Source: Tenacibaculum soleae (GTDB lineage: Bacteria; Bacteroidota; Bacteroidia; Flavobacteriales; Flavobacteriaceae). Taken from it: DNA of 64,000 nt. The position numbers were made by a program, and so were the translations under genes. The stretch spans positions 300 through 64,299 of the forward strand of contig NZ_MAKX01000001.1 in NCBI RefSeq assembly GCF_001693415.1, given 5' to 3'. The notes under the pieces are model-generated. The model searched no databases. It was not told the DNA's origin and saw only the letters and a list, made by a program, of their open reading frames with translations. Positions 19,033 through 27,753 of this stretch are shown in pieces (within the stretch, counting starts at the first letter, position 1; each line of letters starts with the position of its first letter).

Positions 19033-21540
19033 TTAGTTATTCAGGTTATATTCAATTCTAGCTATCATATCATTATAATGGTTTTTTGTAGCTACATTTC
19101 CTTTCTTTCTTTTCTTTTTCAATAATTTTAAGATTCTTTCTAACTCTGCTCTTTTATTTGAACCCGCATCTGACACTCTGGGTATGTAAGTAAAGTGTAC
19201 ATTTTTAAAGTTCTTATGTTCGTTTGTTAATGTTGTTTGTTTTGTTTTCTTTAATAATATGTTTCTATCAACAGTTAATACGTCTACATAATTTTTTTGA
19301 GTCATACGATCAAACATGTCTAGAATTTCATTCTTAATTGTTTTTTTAAAAACAGCTTTAAAAAGTTTATTAAATAAATATTCTTCTGTAAAAACTTTTT
19401 TATTGTCAGGCGTTAACACTTTGTTTTCAGCAATTCTCATTAATCTATCTGTTTCAATAAGACGATAAATCATGTTTGTTTGATAGGCTCGATGCATTGA
19501 GACCGGAGAGTAAAATCGTTCACCATCTGGTGCATCTCTAACAGGGTATACTTTATGAATTAAATCTGGGGTAAACAGCCATTTTTGTGGTAAAATCGCT
19601 TTATTTATTATATACTCTAATGATTTTTTTTGAACCTGTACAGGAACTGGCACAAAGGTGTTTTTATTATCACCATAAATAGTATTGTTGATATAAATTC
19701 CTCCGATATTTGCCATAACGTGATTATTGTATAATACCCACTGATCTATTACTGCTTTATATAACTTAGATGCTCTATAATAATCTTCTCCTTCCTCCTT
19801 TGTCCATGTTAAAATATTAGGAACAATTCTTTGTAAGTTTTTTAATCCGTACTCACTTGCTTTTACTGCATCATCACCTAAATCTTCACTTTGCGACCTT
19901 GGGTCTATAACCTTTCTTTGTTGTGGGCCATAAAAATATAATGGATCATTTTCATGTTTTCTTATCCACTGGTTTAGTATTGGTAATTCTTCATGAGCTG
20001 TTTTTCCTTCTAACCAACGGTACCCCCAATTAATAGCATACTTATCATACACTCCAATTTTCGGACTAATTTCGGTTACATTATCACCTGGTTGAGCTAC
20101 ATAATTATAACGAGCATAATCCATTATAGATGGTGCAGTCCCTCCCATTTTCTTAGTAAAATTAGCTGATCTTAATGAATCTACGGGGTAGCTAAATGAT
20201 GCTCCCATGTTATGTTTTAATCCAAAAGTGTGCCCTACTTCATGAGACGATACAAATTTAATAGACTCCCCCATTATTTCATCTGAAAAAACATTAGCTC
20301 TTGCTTTAGGGTTTATAGGCCCTGTTTGAACACGAATCCATTGGTGTAGACCTTTCATTAAATTATGCCACCAAATGATATCTGACTCTAAAATTTCTCC
20401 ACTTCTAGGATCTACTATTGAAGGTCCCATTGCATTTTGTCTTTCTGATGCCACGTAAGTAATTACAGAATAACGAACATCGTCAATGTCAAAATCTTTA
20501 TCCTGTTTCGTAACTTGTTTAACAACTACTGCGTTTTTAAAACCAGCCTGTTCGAAAGCTTTATTCCAATCATAAACTCCATTTTCAATATATGATATCC
20601 ATTTTTTTGGCGTTGCAGGATCTATATAATATACTATTTGTTTTTTAGGAATTACTAATTCTCCTTTTTTATATCTTTCGATATCTTCTTTTTTGGGTTC
20701 AAGCCTCCAGCGTGTAATTAATTCACGATGCTCTACTTCGTGTTGACTATCAGAATAATAGTCCATCGGTTTACTAAAGTAACCTATTCGTTTATCACCA
20801 AAACGCGGCTTCATTATATTAGTTGGCAACAAAACTATATTGGTAGTCACACCTACTGATAAAGATAACGCTGCACTTTTCCCTTCAGATACAGAAGTTG
20901 TTAAAAGAGATTTTACTACTATATTTTTAGAAAAAGTTTTTACGCTCTCAATCTTTGATAGTTTTGTTTTAACACTACCACCTAAACCTATATTTGACAA
21001 TAAATCATTAAAACTTTTGTCGTTCCCGTCAAAAACTCTATTTACTTTAATTAAAGCCGATGTTTTCTTTTCGTTTTCTGACTCAATTTTAAATCCCTCT
21101 ATAATAGATTCTCCAAAATTATCATGTACTGAAAGTGTAATTGTATTATTTTTTGGAGAAGTTACTCTTGGGTTAATTGTTTTTACCCAAACCTTATTTA
21201 ATACTGTATCTTTATAAAACCTAATTAATTTAGTTTCATAAGCCATACCTTTATTTAATCCGTGTCCGTTTAGTGCATAAGGAACTTGAGAAACTTTATT
21301 GACAATTAAAAAGTCTTTTGATAATAACGAATCTGGAATCTCAAAATAGATATCTTCTTTTAATCTATAAACGTTAAACAATCCTTCTTTCTTACTTCCT
21401 TCTTTTTGTAATTTCTTGTACGAAACCTTGCTAGTACTTTTAATAGTATCTTTTTTCTCTTCTTTATTTTGTGCTATTACTACTGTAGTAGTAAAAAACA
21501 CCAAGAATAAACCAAGTACTTTTAAATTAATGTTCTTCAT
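19033..21540 (-). CDS. Zinc metalloprotease of the DUF5117/DUF4953 type
   Basis: Large exported protease of about 835 residues. I start it at MKNINLKVLG, giving a clean signal peptide ending VVIAQ; the frame can extend 6 codons upstream. The N-terminal half matches DUF5118/DUF5117-type regions and the C-terminal half holds HEVGHTFGLKHN near residue 433, a metzincin zinc motif HExxHxxGxxH with the three His and catalytic Glu intact, and a later SIMDY Met-turn-like segment. It leads the SusC-SusD operon and likely cuts proteins outside the cell or in the periplasm for the importer. A promoter and direct repeat lie upstream. Confidence 0.88.
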   Translation of the reverse strand: MKNINLKVLGLFLVFFTTTVVIAQNKEEKKDTIKSTSKVSYKKLQKEGSKKEGLFNVYRLKEDIYFEIPDSLLSKDFLIVNKVSQVPYALNGHGLNKGMAYETKLIRFYKDTVLNKVWVKTINPRVTSPKNNTITLSVHDNFGESIIEGFKIESENEKKTSALIKVNRVFDGNDKSFNDLLSNIGLGGSVKTKLSKIESVKTFSKNIVVKSLLTTSVSEGKSAALSLSVGVTTNIVLLPTNIMKPRFGDKRIGYFSKPMDYYSDSQHEVEHRELITRWRLEPKKEDIERYKKGELVIPKKQIVYYIDPATPKKWISYIENGVYDWNKAFEQAGFKNAVVVKQVTKQDKDFDIDDVRYSVITYVASERQNAMGPSIVDPRSGEILESDIIWWHNLMKGLHQWIRVQTGPINPKARANVFSDEIMGESIKFVSSHEVGHTFGLKHNMGASFSYPVDSLRSANFTKKMGGTAPSIMDYARYNYVAQPGDNVTEISPKIGVYDKYAINWGYRWLEGKTAHEELPILNQWIRKHENDPLYFYGPQQRKVIDPRSQSEDLGDDAVKASEYGLKNLQRIVPNILTWTKEEGEDYYRASKLYKAVIDQWVLYNNHVMANIGGIYINNTIYGDNKNTFVPVPVQVQKKSLEYIINKAILPQKWLFTPDLIHKVYPVRDAPDGERFYSPVSMHRAYQTNMIYRLIETDRLMRIAENKVLTPDNKKVFTEEYLFNKLFKAVFKKTIKNEILDMFDRMTQKNYVDVLTVDRNILLKKTKQTTLTNEHKNFKNVHFTYIPRVSDAGSNKRAELERILKLLKKKRKKGNVATKNHYNDMIARIEYNLNN

Positions 21541-21582
21541 TTGAGAATACCTCTTCATAAATTATTTTGATTAACAAGAAAC

Positions 21583-21590
21583 CAAATGTA
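21583..21590 (-). promoter_or_regulatory. -7 element of the metalloprotease-SusCD operon
   Basis: Minus-strand TACATTTG, with TTT rather than TTG 20 bases upstream. The weak -33 fits a promoter that depends on an activator. Confidence 0.4.
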
Positions 21591-21621
21591 GAACTGAAGA
21601 TGCTTTTTAAAAACTAAATGA

Positions 21622-21648
21622 GAGTGAAATAACTTTTTAAAGGAGTGA
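21622..21648 (-). promoter_or_regulatory. Candidate LytTR-type binding direct repeat
   Basis: GAGTGA (plus-strand reading) occurs at 21622-21627 and 21643-21648, exactly 21 bases apart. LytTR regulators bind two direct repeats one helical double-turn apart, usually 21-22 bases. The pair lies about 45-70 bases upstream of the predicted transcription start, a normal activator position, and the LytTR regulator gene is next door. Binding is inferred. Confidence 0.4.
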
Positions 21649-21654
21649 GTTTTA

Positions 21655-23265
21655 TTATTTTGACAATAAAGGAAGATAACATTTAAATTTACCCCAAACA
21701 ATCTCTGTTTTAAATGAATTTACATTATAAAATGCATAAAAATTATTCAAATAACTTAAACCGACACTGTAGCTTGCTTCTTTCTCGCCTTTTCTTGGAT
21801 TATAATTGTTACTCACTATAATTATATCGTTTTCTATTAAAACCTCAACAAAAAGAGGGTTCTTTTTTGTTATCTCATTATGTTTAATAGCATTTTCTAC
21901 TAATGTTTCTAATGCTAGAAATGGAATTCTCTTCAATAATGCTTTACCCTCTTCACTATTATCTACAATACTTAAGTTTATACTATTATTAAATCTGATT
22001 TTTTGCAAAAAGAAATATTGCTTTAAAAAATCTAGCTCTTCTTTAACAGTAGTAAAATTAGCCTCTCTTTCTTTTAATAAGTACCTATAAACTTCAGATA
22101 ATTTTAGTACAAACTGCTGAGAGGTTGTTTTATCTAAACCTATTAGAGCATGTAAAGAATTTAACGTGTTGAATAAAAAATGGGGGTTTAACTTTTTTCG
22201 TAACTGACTTAACTGTAATCGAGCATTTTTTTGTTGATACTGTTCATTACTTATAGCCAATCGTTTTCTTTCTTGCTCGTACTGAAGCGTTTTTAAATAC
22301 TGACTTCTTAGTTGACTTCGGGAAAAAGCGAGTATTAACAAAAAGGTTAGTAATGCTAATAAACTCATCCATAGTAAATATTGCTTTATATTGTTCACAG
22401 ACTCTTTGATAAAAATATTTAAAGGAAAACTTGTTATTAAAATCAATTCCGAGTTACCTACCTGTATAACATCATAATAACGCATTACTTCTAAATTCAA
22501 ATATTCAGAAGTTACAGCTACTTTAACTTGATTTTTCTTTTCATAATCTTGCTGTTCAAAGTTCTTGACAATCTGGCTCAACGAAACTTTATCAAAAAAA
22601 GAAGTCTCATATTTTCCTATATATCCTATTTCAGGATGTAGCATACAAACACCCTCTTTATTCGTTAAAGTAACATACCCTCCTTTACCACTATATTTTT
22701 GTGAAAAATAATCCCAATACTTCAATAGGTTAATATCATAACCAAAAACAACGAAAGTGCCATCTTGCAATTTATGTTTGATAACCTTTCGGTAGTATAT
22801 TTTACCTCTTAAATTTAAAATTGTATCAAAAACTTGGTTTTTATCTTCAAGAGATTTCGCCTTTTCTAATACACTTTTATTAGCATCCATACTACCAAAA
22901 AAGTAAGAATCTAAAACTTTATTATCGTCTAGAAAGTAAACAAAACTAATATCTATATTTTCTTCAGAGAAAGCTAATTCACTATTAAAAAGTAATCTAT
23001 TTTTTAGCTCACTTCTACCTAAGTCATCACTACTTTCTATAATTTTTTGAGTATCGATAATGAATTTATTAAATTCATTAAAATCAAATTGCAAAATACT
23101 TTCCTTTTCTTTTGCATATTGTTTTATAACAACCTCTATCAAGCTCTCAGCTTCTAAAGCTATTTTATTAGTTATTAATCTATATCCAATAAAAAACAAT
23201 ACGATTAACGATACACTTACTAAGAGATAATATTGATGCTTTCTTTTTTTTAACGGAAACTTCAT
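21655..23265 (-). CDS. LytS-type sensor histidine kinase with periplasmic sensor
   Basis: Membrane sensor of 536 residues: transmembrane helix at about 11-31, a roughly 260-residue extracytoplasmic domain of probable Cache fold, second helix near 290-312, a coiled linker, then the His_kinase domain with LNPHFLFNTLN (phospho-acceptor His) and an ATPase domain with ETLVENAIKHN. The large outer domain points to sensing of a small periplasmic molecule. It is 5 bases from the LytTR regulator upstream and directly precedes the metalloprotease-SusCD genes, which it probably controls. Confidence 0.9.
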   Translation of the reverse strand: MKFPLKKRKHQYYLLVSVSLIVLFFIGYRLITNKIALEAESLIEVVIKQYAKEKESILQFDFNEFNKFIIDTQKIIESSDDLGRSELKNRLLFNSELAFSEENIDISFVYFLDDNKVLDSYFFGSMDANKSVLEKAKSLEDKNQVFDTILNLRGKIYYRKVIKHKLQDGTFVVFGYDINLLKYWDYFSQKYSGKGGYVTLTNKEGVCMLHPEIGYIGKYETSFFDKVSLSQIVKNFEQQDYEKKNQVKVAVTSEYLNLEVMRYYDVIQVGNSELILITSFPLNIFIKESVNNIKQYLLWMSLLALLTFLLILAFSRSQLRSQYLKTLQYEQERKRLAISNEQYQQKNARLQLSQLRKKLNPHFLFNTLNSLHALIGLDKTTSQQFVLKLSEVYRYLLKEREANFTTVKEELDFLKQYFFLQKIRFNNSINLSIVDNSEEGKALLKRIPFLALETLVENAIKHNEITKKNPLFVEVLIENDIIIVSNNYNPRKGEKEASYSVGLSYLNNFYAFYNVNSFKTEIVWGKFKCYLPLLSK

Positions 23266-23270
23266 AAAAA

Positions 23271-24047
23271 CTAGTTATCCAACCACTTTTTAAATTCTTT
23301 TATTCTTTGAGCGCTCACTAAAAGCATTTCCTCTACATTTAAGTTTGGTTGTAATTCTATTTTTATACGATTGTTACTGTATTTTGATATGTTATTAATC
23401 GCTGAATGCTGTAAAATATATTTCCTATTAATTTTAAAAAAGTATTTTTCAGATAGTTCTTCTTCTAAGCTAGAAATTGTCCCGTCATAAAGGTAACTTT
23501 CGTTATCAAAAGTAAATAAGAACAAATACTTTCCTTGCGCCATAAAATAAGCTACATCTTCTCTTTTTATAGAAATAGACAAACTTCCTTTTGATACCAA
23601 AAAACGTTCTTTTTCTTTTTGATGCTGTATTTTGCTATTCATTTGTAATAATAATTGCTCTAGCTTATCAGTATACCCTTTATTTTCATTAAGGTTTATG
23701 TATTTTTCTATCGCTTTGTTAAGTAATTCTTCACTATATGGTTTTAATAAATAATCTATAGCAAAAAACTGAAAAGACTTGATTGCATACTCGTCAAAAG
23801 CTGTTGTAAAAATAATAGGTGTTGAGATTTTTAAATTCTCAAAAATTTCAAAACTATAACCATCACCAAGGTGAATGTCGCTTAAAATTAAATCACAAGT
23901 GTTTTCTTTAAGCCAAAGAATTGAATCTTCAACACTTTCCAATCGCTTTTTTACAGAAATTGAATGTGAACTTTTAAGCAATAAACTTTCTAAAGAAGAG
24001 GCAGCTAAATCTTCATCTTCAATAATAACTACATTCAATGTGTTCAT
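23271..24047 (-). CDS. LytTR-family response regulator
   Basis: Transcription regulator of 258 residues with a receiver domain (acidic pocket E10-D11 and phospho-acceptor Asp57 in LILSDIHLG), a linker of about 40 residues and a C-terminal LytTR DNA-binding domain (ISIKREDVAYFMAQGKYLF, then FKINRKYILQHSAI). It partners the kinase gene next to it. The candidate direct repeat at 21622-21648 is the obvious target. Confidence 0.93.
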   Translation of the reverse strand: MNTLNVVIIEDEDLAASSLESLLLKSSHSISVKKRLESVEDSILWLKENTCDLILSDIHLGDGYSFEIFENLKISTPIIFTTAFDEYAIKSFQFFAIDYLLKPYSEELLNKAIEKYINLNENKGYTDKLEQLLLQMNSKIQHQKEKERFLVSKGSLSISIKREDVAYFMAQGKYLFLFTFDNESYLYDGTISSLEEELSEKYFFKINRKYILQHSAINNISKYSNNRIKIELQPNLNVEEMLLVSAQRIKEFKKWLDN

Positions 24048-24131
24048 TTTTAAATAAGGTTTTAAGGGATATGTTCAAAAGTATTAAATTATTTTAATAC
24101 TATTAACGTCACTAATTATTTTATGAATAGA

Positions 24132-24629
24132 TTAAAATATTCGCTTCGCTAGTACAAACTCCTTTTCCCAATACGATTCATTCATTGAAGATATAATAAC
24201 CCCTTTTAAAGTTGTTGAATGGATAAAAAATATTTCACCACTCTCTATTGAAGTTATTAATCCAACATGATTTATTCGGCCTTTTAAACGAGCAATATCA
24301 AAAAAAAGCAAATCTCCTAATCTCACATCAACTAGCGGAATTTCTTTTCCTTTAGTACTTATTGCTTTTGATGAACGCGGTAATTTAATACCTATTTGTC
24401 TAAACGATGTGTTTACAAGCCCAGAACAATCCATTCCGTTTTTTGTTGTTCCTCCAGCCTTATAAGAAACATCTTTATATGAATTTGCTATCGCTAACAA
24501 CTTCTTAATCTTTGTTTTTTCTGTAGCTACCTGCCCCTCTTTTTCACCTAATTCTTGATCATCTTGACTGATAAATTGAAAAGCGATAAACCCAATAATA
24601 ATTAACAGTAAAATTTTGTTTTTATACAT
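24132..24629 (-). CDS. NlpC/P60 cell-wall peptidase, copy 1
   Basis: Exported or membrane-anchored cysteine peptidase of 165 residues, likely cutting cell-wall peptides. One hydrophobic N-terminal helix (6-20) without a lipobox Cys, then the NlpC/P60 domain: catalytic Cys68 in MDCSG, His in INHVG and the third His in FIHST. It is 3 bases behind a close paralogue; the two share the domain layout, while the second is a lipoprotein. Confidence 0.9.
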   Translation of the reverse strand: MYKNKILLLIIIGFIAFQFISQDDQELGEKEGQVATEKTKIKKLLAIANSYKDVSYKAGGTTKNGMDCSGLVNTSFRQIGIKLPRSSKAISTKGKEIPLVDVRLGDLLFFDIARLKGRINHVGLITSIESGEIFFIHSTTLKGVIISSMNESYWEKEFVLAKRIF

Positions 24630-24632
24630 CTA

Positions 24633-25145
24633 TCACAAAACTCTTTTCGCTTTTATAAACGCCCTACTCCAATAATTTTCATGTAGTGACGTAACAATAA
24701 CTCCACGAGAACTTGTAGAGTGAATAAAACGAATATCTCCATTTTTAATAGAAGTAACCAAACCTACATGATTAACGCCTCGGCCTTTTCTAGATGTTTT
24801 AAAAAATAATAAATCACCACGTTGTACCTGTCGTAAAGAAATTACATAGCCTTTAGTGTACATATCACTTGATGTTCTAGGCAATTGAACTTTACGCTGC
24901 TTAAAAGAAGTATGAATTAAGCCAGAACAATCCATTCCTCTGTTTGTTATCCCTCCATATTTATAAGGCACACCTTTATATGTTACCGCCGTCCAAACAA
25001 TTTTATCTGCTATGGTTGGTTTTCCTTTTGAAGGGGTTCTTTTTACTATAACTTTTTTTGGTTTTTTATATACTGTTACATTTTTTGATGCTCCACACGA
25101 AACCATCAAAAAAGAAAGCATTAAAATAAATAGTATCTTTTTCAT
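24633..25145 (-). CDS. NlpC/P60 lipoprotein, copy 2
   Basis: Paralogue of the preceding-numbered gene and the promoter-proximal one of the pair. I start at MKKILFILML because this gives a lipoprotein signal ending LMVSC (Cys17); the longer frame runs 28 codons upstream through a palindromic repeat and is not credible. A basic linker (KKPKKVIVKRTPSKGK) precedes the peptidase domain with Cys73 in MDCSG, His in VNHVG and His in FIHST. Length 170. It follows lpxB after 83 bases that hold the repeat. Confidence 0.9.
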   Translation of the reverse strand: MKKILFILMLSFLMVSCGASKNVTVYKKPKKVIVKRTPSKGKPTIADKIVWTAVTYKGVPYKYGGITNRGMDCSGLIHTSFKQRKVQLPRTSSDMYTKGYVISLRQVQRGDLLFFKTSRKGRGVNHVGLVTSIKNGDIRFIHSTSSRGVIVTSLHENYWSRAFIKAKRVL

Positions 25146-25160
25146 CTTACTTTTATCAAA

Positions 25161-25217
25161 TCGAGCGCAGTCGAAATTTAATTCTACGTATTCTATATAT
25201 ATCTCAACTGCGCTCGA
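25161..25217. repeat. Inverted repeat TCGAGCGCAGT pair
   Basis: Perfect 11-bp arms at 25161-25171 and 25207-25217 separated by 35 AT-rich bases. The core TCGA-GCGCAGT-CGA is of the type scattered between genes in many flavobacterial genomes; a diverged copy occurs within the gene at 50241. Confidence 0.65.
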
Positions 25218-25228
25218 GAAAATATACA

Positions 25229-26338
25229 CTAACTTAGTCCACTCACAATTAACTTGGCTGTTTTTTCTGAAGCACCTTTACCTCCTAACTTTTGCTCTAA
25301 ATCAAAATACTCCAAAAACAAATGTTCTCTTTGTTTTTCATCAAGAATCTTAGTTAATTCAGTTTTTAAATTTTCTTTTGTAAAGTCATCTTGGATCAAT
25401 TCGGTTACAACTTCCTTATCCATAATTAAATTTACCAACGAAATATACTTAAGTGTAATAATTCGTTTTGCTATTTGATATGAAATATTGCTTCCTTTGT
25501 AACAAACAACTTGAGGCACTTTAAACAAGGCTGTTTCTAAAGTTGCGGTTCCTGATGCTACCAAAGCTGAATGTGAAATGCTTAATAAATCGTATGTTTT
25601 ATTATTGATAAATTTCACATTTTTATCGCCGATAAATCCTTTATAAAATTCGTTAGTTTGACTTGGTGCTCCTGCTACTACAAACTGATAATTAGAAAAA
25701 TCATTTACTAAAGATAACATTACCGACAACATTTTAGTAATTTCTTGTTTTCTGCTACCCGGTAATAAAGCTATAATTTCTTTATTTCCTAAACCATGTT
25801 TTTCTCTAAAAGTAGTTTCGTCTATTTGTTTTCTACCAGCTACTCCGTCAATTAACGGATGTCCAACAAAATTTACGTCGTAATCATATTTTTTATAAAA
25901 CGCTTTTTCAAAAGGAAGAATTACAAACATTTGATCTACGTCGCGTTTAATATCCTTTACCCTACCGGCTCTACTAGCCCAAACTTGGGGCGAAATATAA
26001 TAATTGGTTTTAAAATTATGTTTTTTTGCCCATTTAGCTATCCGAAGATTAAACCCAGAGTTATCAATAAAAACAAGTACATCAGGATTAAATTGAGCAA
26101 TATCTTTTTTACAAAAAGATAGCATTCCTAGTACTTTGGGTAAATTCATTAATACCTCAACAAATCCCATAAAAGCCCTTTCCTTGTAGTGCTTTACAAG
26201 TGTTCCGCCAACTTGTTGCATTAAATCGCCTCCCCAAAAACGAATTTCTGCTTTTGAATCTTCTCTTAACAAAGCTTTCATCAAGTTAGCACCATGCAAA
26301 TCACCAGAAGCTTCTCCTACAAGAATATAATATTTCAT
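25229..26338 (-). CDS. lpxB: Lipid-A-disaccharide synthase
   Basis: Glycosyltransferase (GT19) that joins UDP-diacylglucosamine and lipid X in lipid A synthesis at the inner membrane. The 369 residues begin MKYYILVGEASGDLHGANL, a signature of the family, and include SPQVWASR and the LLPGSRKQEI nucleotide-binding motif; the last third has ATLETALF and PQVVCYKGS. Length normal. It is 5 bases behind a small membrane gene and follows surE, an order common in Bacteroidota. Confidence 0.96.
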   Translation of the reverse strand: MKYYILVGEASGDLHGANLMKALLREDSKAEIRFWGGDLMQQVGGTLVKHYKERAFMGFVEVLMNLPKVLGMLSFCKKDIAQFNPDVLVFIDNSGFNLRIAKWAKKHNFKTNYYISPQVWASRAGRVKDIKRDVDQMFVILPFEKAFYKKYDYDVNFVGHPLIDGVAGRKQIDETTFREKHGLGNKEIIALLPGSRKQEITKMLSVMLSLVNDFSNYQFVVAGAPSQTNEFYKGFIGDKNVKFINNKTYDLLSISHSALVASGTATLETALFKVPQVVCYKGSNISYQIAKRIITLKYISLVNLIMDKEVVTELIQDDFTKENLKTELTKILDEKQREHLFLEYFDLEQKLGGKGASEKTAKLIVSGLS

Positions 26339-26343
26339 GAAAA

Positions 26344-26631
26344 CTATCTAAATTTTAAAATCAACGTTATCAATGCTATCACAACAGTAGTAATTAATAC
26401 ACCTCTTGCTCTATAATCTTGATTCTTTTTTAAAAACACCCAAAAAACAAATAAATTAGGAATGGCTGCCAAAGCTAAAACAGGCCCTAATACTCCTCCT
26501 TCTATCACTTTTTTAAAAGTTTCGGCAAAGGAATGAATAGATATAAATTCTAAATAAATAAACAACCCGCATGCAGTAGCGAATATTGATGTTAAAGCGC
26601 CAATTATTACTTCTTTACTTATATGTCCCAT
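26344..26631 (-). CDS. Small three-helix membrane protein, unknown
   Basis: The 95 residues form three hydrophobic helices with short basic loops; no motif is known to me. Its start overlaps the end of surE by 13 bases and its stop lies 5 bases from lpxB, so translation coupling in a surE-orf-lpxB operon is likely. The conserved place suggests an envelope role; function unknown. Confidence 0.8.
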   Translation of the reverse strand: MGHISKEVIIGALTSIFATACGLFIYLEFISIHSFAETFKKVIEGGVLGPVLALAAIPNLFVFWVFLKKNQDYRARGVLITTVVIALITLILKFR

Positions 26632-27389
26632 GAATTAAGTTTTTGGATTGCGTGATGTGCAGTCATATCAAATTGAACAGGAACAATAGAAATAAATCCG
26701 TTTTCTAAAGCCCAAATATCAGTATCCTGCCCTTTATCTTTATTTACAAATTCACCCGATAGCCAATAATACTCTTTACCATAGGGACTTTTGCGCTTGT
26801 CGAAATTTTCTTTCCAATATCCATTTGCTTGACGACAAACACGTACTCCTTTTATCTCTTCTTCTTTTAACTTTGGAATGTTTACATTTAAAACTACTCC
26901 GTCTGGCAATCCATTTAATAAAACGTTTAATACTATTTTTTCGATAAATTTTTTAGCGGCTCTAAAATCTGCATGCCAATCAAAATCTAATAATGAAAAA
27001 CCAATGGCAGGAATCCCTTCAATACCCGCTTCAACAGCCGCACTCATAGTACCAGAATAAAGTACATTTATTGATGAATTTGCACCATGATTAATACCTG
27101 AAACACATAAATCTGGTGTTTTATTTAAAATTTCATTTTTTGCCATTTTAACACAATCTGCTGGGGTACCAGAACAACTATATTCAATTTGCGGTCCTTC
27201 ATCAATGGTAATAGGATTACAGCGTAATACATTATCAACTGTAATAGCATGCCCCATTCCACTTTGTGGACTATCAGGAGCTACAACAACAACATCACCA
27301 ATTTTATTCATTATTTCAATAAGCATACGAATACCAGGTGCTGTAATTCCATCATCGTTTGTTACTAAAATTAAGGGTCTTTCTTGCAT
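26619..27389 (-). CDS. surE: 5'/3'-nucleotidase SurE
   Basis: Metal-dependent phosphatase for nucleoside monophosphates, linked to survival in stationary phase. The 256 residues start with LILVTNDDGITAPGI, whose Asp pair binds the metal, followed by the PDSPQSGMG and SGINHGANS blocks. Length normal. First gene of the surE-lpxB set. Confidence 0.96.
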   Translation of the reverse strand: MQERPLILVTNDDGITAPGIRMLIEIMNKIGDVVVVAPDSPQSGMGHAITVDNVLRCNPITIDEGPQIEYSCSGTPADCVKMAKNEILNKTPDLCVSGINHGANSSINVLYSGTMSAAVEAGIEGIPAIGFSLLDFDWHADFRAAKKFIEKIVLNVLLNGLPDGVVLNVNIPKLKEEEIKGVRVCRQANGYWKENFDKRKSPYGKEYYWLSGEFVNKDKGQDTDIWALENGFISIVPVQFDMTAHHAIQKLNSWDI

Positions 27390-27753
27390 AGTATGTAAGT
27401 TTTACAACAAATGTAACATAAAAAAAGCATTCTTATTTTAACATTTTATAAAGAAACAATCCTACATATTATTCGTAAAATTGTAGTAATCAAACACTAA
27501 TAACATGGTTCGAATTATTATCTATTTATCTGTTTTTATTATTTCTACTTTTTCTGCAATAATAAAAGCTTCATAAAAAGATCTTGCTTTTCATTTTTAA
27601 TTTATAAAACTACAAACTAAAAAGCACGACCAATATAACATATAGATTATAAAAACAACTCAATATTTAGTTATATACAAGCATCACTATTAAATATGGC
27701 ATTATTTTAGTAGCTTAGCAACATTAGTACTTAATTATAAAGACAGTAGATAT
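27390..27753. other. 364-base divergent gap between surE and prc
   Basis: Very AT-rich space between diverging genes. It contains one short hydrophobic frame (27505-27576, listed separately). I see no clear TTG/TAnnTTTG promoter for prc and no strong hairpin. Confidence 0.5.
27505..27576 (+). CDS. Possible 23-residue hydrophobic small protein
   Basis: A frame ATG to TAA encodes MVRIIIYLSVFIISTFSAII plus three residues, a single membrane-spanning helix. It stands alone in the surE-prc gap. A frame of this size could be chance in AT-rich DNA; no promoter or conservation is visible. Low confidence. Confidence 0.2.
   Translation: MVRIIIYLSVFIISTFSAIIKAS

Noticed and set aside
20840-21217. 125-residue plus-strand frame inside the metalloprotease gene
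   Set aside because: Antisense shadow; composition typical of reverse translation of a conserved protein.
25146-25229. 28-codon extension of the second NlpC/P60 gene
   Set aside because: It reads through a palindromic repeat and would bury the lipoprotein signal.
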